Positions 58,644 through 64,000 of a stretch of DNA of 64,000 nucleotides are shown here, piece after piece (within the stretch, counting starts at the first letter, position 1; each line of letters opens with the position of its first letter). Below the pieces are notes generated by a model, which was not told the DNA's origin, did no database searches, and worked only from the letters and a program-made list of their open reading frames with translations. The DNA is taken from assembly GCA_910578505.1 (NCBI GenBank), contig CAJTPV010000007.1, positions 42,944-106,943 of the forward strand, written 5' to 3'. Position numbers and translations under genes: made by a program. Origin of the DNA: an uncultured Oscillospiraceae bacterium (lineage in GTDB: Bacteria; Bacillota; Clostridia; Oscillospirales; Oscillospiraceae).

Positions 58644-59726
58644 ATGTATCCAAAAGTGGTAATCGATTTGGAAAAGCTCTCTCACAATGCGAACTGGCTC
58701 AGCCGCATGGCGGCGGAGCGGGGCGTAACAGAGCTGGCCTTTGTCACGAAAGTTTTCTGTGCGGACGGGGAAATGGTGGGGACCATTGCCGCGTCCCCCT
58801 GCCGGTATCTGGCGGACTCCCGTGTGGAGAACCTGGCCCGCAGCGGCGGCATGGGCAAGGAGCGCATTCTGCTGCGCCTGCCCATGCCCTCCCAGGCGGA
58901 GGAGGTGGTCCGGGCCGCGGAAATCAGCTTCAACTCCGAGCTGGCCACCCTGCGCGCCCTCAGCCGCGCGGCGGCTGAGGCGGGGCGCGTCCACAAGGTG
59001 GTGCTGATGATCGACCTGGGCGACCTGCGGGAAGGCATTTTCTTTCAAAATGAGGCGCTGGTGCTGGAGACGGCGGCCATGGTGGAGGCGGATGCTCACC
59101 TGGAGCTGTTCGGCACGGCCTTCAACCTGACCTGCTACGGCTCTGTGCTGCCGTCGGAGGAGAATTTGGCTGCGTTCCTTGCTGTAACGGAGAAGATTGA
59201 GAAACAGATTGGACGGCAGCTGCCCTTTATTTCCGGCGGCAACTCCAGCTCCATCCCCCTGCTGCTGGCGGGAAAAATGCCCGGCAGGATCAACAACCTG
59301 CGCCTGGGCGAGGCCCTGGTATTGGGCCGGGAGACCGCCTACGGCGCGGACCTGGACGGCATGTACGGCGACGCCGTGCGGCTGGAGGCGGAGGTGGTGG
59401 AGGTGCAGGTCAAGCCCTCCTATCCCATCGGCGAGATTGGCGTCAACGCCTTCGGCGAGCGGGGCACGTACACGGATATCGGCCCCCGCCGCAGGGCCAT
59501 TGCCGCCATCGGGCGGCAGGATATGGACTGCGACAGCCTCAGACCTCTGCAAAAGGGCGTGTCGGTGGTGGGGGCCAGCTCGGACCACCTGATTGTGGAT
59601 GTGACGGACTGCGAAAAAACCGTGGAGGTGGGGGACGTCCTCTCCTTCACCATGACCTATGGCGGACTGCTGCGGGGCTTCACCAGCGGCTATGTGGGCC
59701 GGGCCTACGAGCACGGGGCCCGTTAA
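58644..59726 (+). CDS. orr: Ornithine racemase
   Basis: A PLP-dependent racemase turning L-ornithine into D-ornithine, the first pathway step. It is 360 residues, of the alanine-racemase (fold type III) family. The PLP lysine is K36 in AFVTKVFCAD, followed by LADSRVENLARSG and SGGNSSSIPLLLAGK, and LRLGEALVLGRE near the phosphate loop. GAGGTGACGA is before the ATG; the larger frame extends backward into the GlmL-like gene without a ribosome site. Its place within ord-oraE neighbours supports ornithine over alanine or lysine as substrate. Confidence 0.93.
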   Translation: MYPKVVIDLEKLSHNANWLSRMAAERGVTELAFVTKVFCADGEMVGTIAASPCRYLADSRVENLARSGGMGKERILLRLPMPSQAEEVVRAAEISFNSELATLRALSRAAAEAGRVHKVVLMIDLGDLREGIFFQNEALVLETAAMVEADAHLELFGTAFNLTCYGSVLPSEENLAAFLAVTEKIEKQIGRQLPFISGGNSSSIPLLLAGKMPGRINNLRLGEALVLGRETAYGADLDGMYGDAVRLEAEVVEVQVKPSYPIGEIGVNAFGERGTYTDIGPRRRAIAAIGRQDMDCDSLRPLQKGVSVVGASSDHLIVDVTDCEKTVEVGDVLSFTMTYGGLLRGFTSGYVGRAYEHGAR

Positions 59727-59756
59727 GACGCCGTGAAGACAGAGAGGAGAACAAGC

Positions 59757-60680
59757 GTGAAGAGCAGAATCAGACAGAACTCCCTGGCCCTGCTGGCGGC
59801 GCTGATCTGGGGCTTCGGATTTTCCGCCCAGAGCATGAGCGCGGAGTACATCGGCCCGTTTACCTTCAACTGTGTGCGCAACATCATCGCCTTTGTGGCG
59901 CTGCTGCTGATCGACCTGGCGGCGGCCCGGTTCATCCCCGGGCGGCGGAACATGTTCCAGCTGGACAGGGCGGAGAAAAAAACCCTGCTGGCGGGGGGCT
60001 GCGCCTGCGGCGCTATGCTGGCTCTGGCGTCCTTCGCCCAGCAGCTGGGCATCACCGTGGGGACCCCGGCGGGCAAGGCCGGGTTCATCACCGCTATGTA
60101 CATCGTGCTGGTGCCGCTGCTGAGCCTGGTGCTGTTTCGCCGGAAACCGACCCTGCTGCTGGCGGGGAGCGTGGTGCTGGCGGTGGGCGGGCTGTACTTC
60201 CTGAGCGTGACGGAGGCGTTCACCGTCGCCGCCGGGGACCTGATCGTCATGCTCTGCGCCCTGCTCTACGCCGGGCACATCCTGGTCATTGACCGGTTCT
60301 CCCCCCATCTGGACGGCATCCACATGTCCTGCATCCAGTTCCTGGCGGCGGCGGTCATCTCCGGCGTGGGCATGTTCGCCGCGGAGCGGTCCAGCCTGCC
60401 GGGCATCGCCATGTGCCTGCTGCCCCTGCTGTACGCCGGCCTCTTTTCCAGCGCGGCGGGGTACACCCTGCAGATTCTGGCCCAGAAGGGGGCGGACCCC
60501 ACGGTGGTGTCCATCCTGCTGAGCCTGGAGTCGGTGTTCGCCGTCATCGGCGGCGCGCTGCTGCTGGGGGAGCGTATGGGCGTGCGGGAGCTGCTGGGCT
60601 GCGCGCTGATGATGGCGGCGGTGATCCTGGCCCAGCTGCCCGGCGCGTCCGGTGAACAGCGGCAGTCCGGGGAGAGCTGA
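59757..60680 (+). CDS. EamA/DMT-family transporter
   Basis: A 307-residue membrane protein with ten predicted helices in two EamA halves: LALLAALIWGFGFSAQSMSAEY is the standard N-terminal EamA motif, and LLPLLYAGLFSSAAGYTLQILAQKGADPT the second. The GTG start is favoured by GAGGAGA six bases upstream. Directly behind orr, it may export or exchange an amino acid of the pathway (for example alanine), which is an inference. EamA proteins are poorly predictive for substrate. Confidence 0.88.
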   Translation: MKSRIRQNSLALLAALIWGFGFSAQSMSAEYIGPFTFNCVRNIIAFVALLLIDLAAARFIPGRRNMFQLDRAEKKTLLAGGCACGAMLALASFAQQLGITVGTPAGKAGFITAMYIVLVPLLSLVLFRRKPTLLLAGSVVLAVGGLYFLSVTEAFTVAAGDLIVMLCALLYAGHILVIDRFSPHLDGIHMSCIQFLAAAVISGVGMFAAERSSLPGIAMCLLPLLYAGLFSSAAGYTLQILAQKGADPTVVSILLSLESVFAVIGGALLLGERMGVRELLGCALMMAAVILAQLPGASGEQRQSGES

Positions 60681-60963
60681 AAATCCTTGTAAAATTTATT
60701 CAAATATTCTCGATTATTCTATTGCTTTGTTGTGTGTATTATAGTATAATTTTTGTGAGCTGTATACAATTTTCTCGCTTCCTGTGTTTGGGTAAGAGAC
60801 ACAGGGAGGGTGGAGGGAGAGAGGTGCTGCTGTAGACCATGGAATGCGACAGATCCCCGACACATGCGAAAATCCCGTTCAGTTCCCCCCAGCACTGTTT
60901 GCTCCAGGCTGTGTGAGCCGGGGCGGGCGGTGTGTGTATTAGGAGAAAGGTTGGTAAAATTTC
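60681..60963 (+). other. Long leader region before nhaC
   Basis: 283 bases. The first 90 are A/T-rich and carry a promoter. The rest is a leader of ~200 bases with a hairpin CCTGTGT..ACACAGG (~60780-60805) and one possible 25-codon frame (60840-60917, starting MECDRSPTHAK) with a poorly placed ribosome site. No riboswitch class is recognised. Confidence 0.5.
60722..60750 (+). promoter_or_regulatory. Sigma-A promoter of nhaC
   Basis: TTGCTT, 17 bases, TATAAT, so nhaC can be expressed apart from the ornithine operon. Confidence 0.65.
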
Positions 60964-62445
60964 ATGAACGAAGAAAAGAAAACGAACCATCGGATGCCAA
61001 AGGTGTGGGAAGCGCTGATCACCCTGCTGGTCCTGGTGGCCTCGCTGGCCATTGGTATCATCAAGTACGGCGTTGACCCCCACGTGCCCATGTTCATCGG
61101 CGTGGTGGCCGCGGCCCTGATGGCCATACGCCTGGGCTACAAGTGGGACGAGATTGAAAAGTCCATGATGGACGGCATTTACAAGGCTCTCCAGTCCTGC
61201 TGCATCCTGATTATTGTCGGTATCCTCATCGGCGTGTGGATCAACGCCGGCGTCGTGCCCTCCATGATCTACTACGGCCTGAAGATTTTGAACCCGGCCA
61301 TCTTCTTCATCGCCACGGTCATCATCTGCTCCATCACCTCCCTGGCCACCGGTACCTCCTGGGGCACCATGGGCACCATGGGCGTGGCTCTGATGGGCAT
61401 TGGCTTCGGCCTGGGTATGAACCCGGCCATGACCGCCGGCGCGATTTTGTCCGGCGCGTACTTCGGCGACAAGATGTCCCCCCTGAGCGACACCACCAAC
61501 CTGGCCCCCGCTATGGCCGGTACCGACGTCATGAGCCACGTCAAGGCCATGCTGGTGCCCACCGTGACGGTGTACGCCATCGTGCTGGTGATCTTCGGCG
61601 TGCTGGGCGCGGCCCAGTACCACGGCGGCGACGCGGACATGAGCCGCGTGGACGAGTTTGCCAACGCGCTGAATGCCGCTGCCGGCGGTGTGTTCAACAT
61701 CAACCCCGTGCTGCTGCTGCCGCCGGTCATCGTCATCGTGGCGGTGGCGATGAAGATTCCCGCTATCCCCGGCATTTTCCTGGGTATTATCGCCGGCGGC
61801 ATTCTGGGCATGGTCTTCCAGCCGGACTGCAACCTGGGAACCATCTTTGATTTCGGCATGAACGGCTATTACTTCGCCGACGAGGTGTCGGAGATGCTGT
61901 CCTCCACCCTGAGCGAGGAGACCCACTACACCATGACCCGCCTGCTGGAGAGCGGCGGTATTATGGGCATGATGTTCTCCGTGTCCATGACCATCATCGC
62001 CATGATGTTCGGCGGGATCATGGAGACGACCCACCAGCTGGAGGTCATCGTGGACCAGCTGAAGAAGCTGGTGCGGGGCCCTGTGGGTCTGGTCGCCCTT
62101 ACCGAGGTCACCTGCGTGGTCTCCAACGCCACTATGCCTGAGCAGTACATCTCCATCGTGGTTCCCGGTCGTATGTACGCCGAGGAATACCGGAAGATGG
62201 GCCTGCACCCCACCGTGCTGTCCTCCACCCTGGAGAACGCCGGTACCGTCACCTCCGCGCTGATTCCGTGGAACACCTGCGGCGTGTTCATTGCCACTAC
62301 GCTGGACATCAGCGTGGCGCAGTACATCCCCTTCGCGTTCTTCAACTGGATGATGCCTCTGGCCGCGCTGTTCTTCGCCGCCATCGGCTTCACGCTGAAG
62401 GATATGGAGGGCAAGCCCTATCGGAAAAAGGCTTCTGCGAAATAA
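60964..62445 (+). CDS. nhaC: NhaC-family Na+/H+ antiporter
   Basis: A 493-residue, twelve-helix antiporter. The start is LITLLVLVASLAIGIIKYGVDPH, with the family motifs TGTSWGTMGTMGVALMGIG, AGAILSGAYFGDKMSPLSDT and a late CGVFIATTLDISV. Known NhaC proteins exchange sodium for protons, and some relatives exchange amino acids or malate for lactate. Clostridial ornithine loci often carry one, so a role in ornithine uptake or in pH and sodium balance during fermentation is plausible but not shown. AGGAGAAAGG is upstream, and a strong terminator follows. Confidence 0.9.
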   Translation: MNEEKKTNHRMPKVWEALITLLVLVASLAIGIIKYGVDPHVPMFIGVVAAALMAIRLGYKWDEIEKSMMDGIYKALQSCCILIIVGILIGVWINAGVVPSMIYYGLKILNPAIFFIATVIICSITSLATGTSWGTMGTMGVALMGIGFGLGMNPAMTAGAILSGAYFGDKMSPLSDTTNLAPAMAGTDVMSHVKAMLVPTVTVYAIVLVIFGVLGAAQYHGGDADMSRVDEFANALNAAAGGVFNINPVLLLPPVIVIVAVAMKIPAIPGIFLGIIAGGILGMVFQPDCNLGTIFDFGMNGYYFADEVSEMLSSTLSEETHYTMTRLLESGGIMGMMFSVSMTIIAMMFGGIMETTHQLEVIVDQLKKLVRGPVGLVALTEVTCVVSNATMPEQYISIVVPGRMYAEEYRKMGLHPTVLSSTLENAGTVTSALIPWNTCGVFIATTLDISVAQYIPFAFFNWMMPLAALFFAAIGFTLKDMEGKPYRKKASAK

Positions 62446-62467
62446 GAGCGGACGATCCAACGAAAAA

Positions 62468-62502
62468 CCGGCGGCGCTGTTGGGGCGCCGCCGGACTTTT
62501 TT
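62468..62502 (+). terminator. Terminator of nhaC
   Basis: CCGGCGGCGC-TGTTGGG-GCGCCGCCGG followed by ACTTTTTT. Confidence 0.9.
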
Positions 62503-62575
62503 CCGCCTGGAGAGAGCTCCATCGTGCAGCAGCGCACCGCTCAGGAAAAAGAATGGGAAAAGATAAAATTTCCTC

Positions 62576-62604
62576 TTGCAATCCAGGACGGGTTGGTGTA
62601 TAAT
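62576..62604 (+). promoter_or_regulatory. Sigma-A promoter of the SRP RNA
   Basis: TTGCAA, 17 bases, TATAAT. Confidence 0.85.
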
Positions 62605-62610
62605 ACGCTC

Positions 62611-62779
62611 ACTACCATGGAATATCCTCCGCAAGCATTCGTGTTGAGGTTCCGGTCTCGCGCAATGGATGCCTGTGAACCATGTCAGGCGGGGAACCGA
62701 GCAGCATTAAGCGGGACAACATGTGCCGCGAGGGCGCCGGTTCGGAGCGGATGCTTGCGGAGAATCTTCCATGGTCTTT
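62611..62779 (+). ncRNA. ffs: Signal recognition particle RNA, large Gram-positive type
   Basis: About 170 nt RNA partner of Ffh. GTGAACCATGTCAGG and GAGCAGCATTAAGCGG are the conserved helix 8 core; the loop between them is GGAA flanked by CGG and CCG. The ends close a long helix: CCATGGAATATCCTCCGCAAGC pairs with GCTTGCGGAGAATCTTCCATGG (given in part). The length and extra 5' region match the Alu-containing RNA of Bacillus and Clostridia. U-rich TCTTTCTATCTCTTTTTT ends it, and dnaX follows, a common order in Firmicutes. Confidence 0.93.
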
Positions 62780-62808
62780 CTATCTCTTTTTTCAGGAGGC
62801 GCTTTGCC

Positions 62809-64000
62809 ATGTACCAGGCCCTGTACCGCAAATGGCGGCCCAAAGCCTTCGCCGACGTGGTCGGACAGGCCCATATCACCGATACCCTCCGCCGTCAGGC
62901 CGCCCAGAACCGCCTCTCCCACGCCTACCTCTTCACCGGCACCCGGGGCACCGGCAAGACCACCTGCGCCAAGATTCTGGCCAAGGCGGTCAACTGCCAG
63001 CACCCGGTGGACGGCGACCCCTGCAACGCCTGCCCGGCCTGTGTGGGCATCGACAACGGGAGCCTGCTGGACGTGCTGGAGCTGGACGCGGCGTCCAACA
63101 ACGGCGTGGACAGCGTCCGGGCCCTGCGGGACGAGGCCATCTATTCCCCGGCCAGCGTCCGCTACCGGGTGTATATCGTGGATGAGGTACATATGCTGTC
63201 CGTGGCGGCTTTCAACGCGCTGCTGAAAATTCTGGAGGAGCCCCCCGCCCACCTCATTTTTATTCTTGCCACAACGGAGCTCCACAAGGTGCCCGCCACC
63301 ATCCTCTCCCGCTGCCAGCGCTTCGCCTTCCGCCGCATCCGCCCCCAGGACATCGCCCAGCGGCTGCTGTATGTGGCGGGGCAGGAGGGAATGGCGCTGA
63401 CGGAGGACGCCGCGGCATTGCTGGCGCGGCTGTCCGACGGTGCGCTGCGGGACGGCCTGAGCCTGCTGGACCAGTGCGGCGCGGCGGGCGGCCCAATCGA
63501 CGCCGCGCGGGTGCTGGATGTGCTGGGGCTGGCCGGGAACCTGCAGACGGCGGAGCTGATGGAGCATGTGCTGCGCCGGGACGTCCAGAGCGCACTGCTG
63601 ATGCTGGACCGGCTCTACGACGGCGGCAAGGACGTGGGGAGCCTGCTGGGCGAGCTGTCCACCCTGACCCGCGACCTGCTCATCCGCATGACCGCCCCGG
63701 AGGGCGGGATGGAGCTGCTGTCCGGCGGGTATGACGCCGCCGCTATGGACCGGCTCAGCCGGCTGGCGCAGCCCCGCCGTCTGATTTTTATGGCGTCCCA
63801 GCTGCAGAGCGCCTCCGCCGCCCTGCCCCTCAGCGTCAACCGCCGGACTGACGCGGAGCTGTGCCTGCTGCGGCTGTGCGACGAGGCCCTGTGCGGCGAC
63901 CCGGCGGCGCTGTCGGCCCGGATTGCACGGGTGGAGGACGCCCTCCGGTCCGGGCCCGCCGCCCCCCCGCCGTCCGGGAACAGGGCGGCTCCCCCGCCGC
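62809..64000 (+). CDS. dnaX: DNA polymerase III gamma/tau subunit, N-terminal part
   Basis: The clamp-loader ATPase, running off the window after ~397 residues. Walker A is GTRGTGKTTCAK (~44-55), the zinc knuckle is CQHPVDGDPCNACPAC, Walker B is YIVDEVHMLS, the sensor segment is LATTELHKVPATILSRCQRF, and domain III follows. At the window edge the sequence is entering a Pro/Ala-rich linker (PPPSGNRAAPPPP) toward the tau-specific end. AGGAGG nine bases upstream marks the ATG. It lies directly behind the SRP RNA; recR and a YbaB gene would be expected next, outside the window. Confidence 0.96.
   Translation, partial: MYQALYRKWRPKAFADVVGQAHITDTLRRQAAQNRLSHAYLFTGTRGTGKTTCAKILAKAVNCQHPVDGDPCNACPACVGIDNGSLLDVLELDAASNNGVDSVRALRDEAIYSPASVRYRVYIVDEVHMLSVAAFNALLKILEEPPAHLIFILATTELHKVPATILSRCQRFAFRRIRPQDIAQRLLYVAGQEGMALTEDAAALLARLSDGALRDGLSLLDQCGAAGGPIDAARVLDVLGLAGNLQTAELMEHVLRRDVQSALLMLDRLYDGGKDVGSLLGELSTLTRDLLIRMTAPEGGMELLSGGYDAAAMDRLSRLAQPRRLIFMASQLQSASAALPLSVNRRTDAELCLLRLCDEALCGDPAALSARIARVEDALRSGPAAPPPSGNRAAPPP

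Noticed and set aside
60840..60917. 25-codon frame in the nhaC leader as a leader peptide
   Set aside because: The ribosome site is 12 bases away, there is no codon run suggesting attenuation, and no second copy to support it.

Overview
This 64 kb window is chromosomal DNA of a GC-rich anaerobic Firmicute. The gene content best fits the Oscillospiraceae/Flavonifractor-Oscillibacter type of gut Clostridia. The evidence is a complete D-ornithine fermentation operon, the DapH (acetylase) lysine pathway, S-layer-homology proteins, BlaI/M56 sensor genes, a large Gram-positive-type SRP RNA just before dnaX, AGGAGG ribosome sites and sigma-A promoters with 17-base spacers. Genus is an inference. No insertion sequence, prophage, CRISPR array, rRNA or tRNA gene was seen.

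Layout. 1-7.6 kb: the end of an aminotransferase, an XRE regulator facing an orphan gene, a gltX-SpoIIM-like pair, a Sel1 protein, RNase Y, a zinc-ribbon/TM2 protein and a 50-residue protein. 7.7-15.7 kb: feoB with a CX2CX2CX2C linker, a lysine-riboswitch-controlled dapA-dapB-dapH operon, a MATE exporter behind a leader hairpin, a decayed radical SAM gene facing an HxlR regulator, and a DUF1292 gene. 16-22 kb: a class A penicillin-binding protein, a PpiC foldase, tcdA and an acetyltransferase. 22-30 kb: an XRE regulator, two related SLH proteins, a dihydropyrimidinase, a PD-(D/E)XK nuclease of the Rpn type, a peptide-type binding lipoprotein, pgeF and a second copy of the 50-residue protein. 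30-41.6 kb (all minus): secA, a BlaI repressor followed by two tandem M56 sensor peptidases, a PTS IICBA permease and a LicT-type antiterminator with its own RAT/terminator leader. 41.7-47 kb: a candidate small structured RNA and a four-gene BMP-type nucleoside ABC transporter. 47-50.6 kb: an AlbA_2 regulator with repeated CACG operators, an AT-richer hydrolase and a HicAB toxin-antitoxin pair, together looking like an acquired patch. 50.7-62.5 kb: a LysR regulator divergent from ord-ortA-ortB-oraS-oraE-glmL-orr-eamA, then nhaC. 62.6-64 kb: SRP RNA and the start of dnaX.

How the genes work together. Orr racemises L-ornithine. OraSE moves the terminal amino group using B12 and PLP, and the GlmL-like protein probably repairs the mutase. 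Ord deaminates oxidatively and OrtAB cleaves with CoA to acetyl-CoA and alanine, so the operon is a Stickland-type energy route. Several regulatory circuits can be read directly from the DNA: the lysine riboswitch, LicT-RAT, BlaI operators over its own promoter, a GTAC palindrome between the HxlR gene and the radical SAM remnant, and CACG repeats before the AlbA_2 gene.
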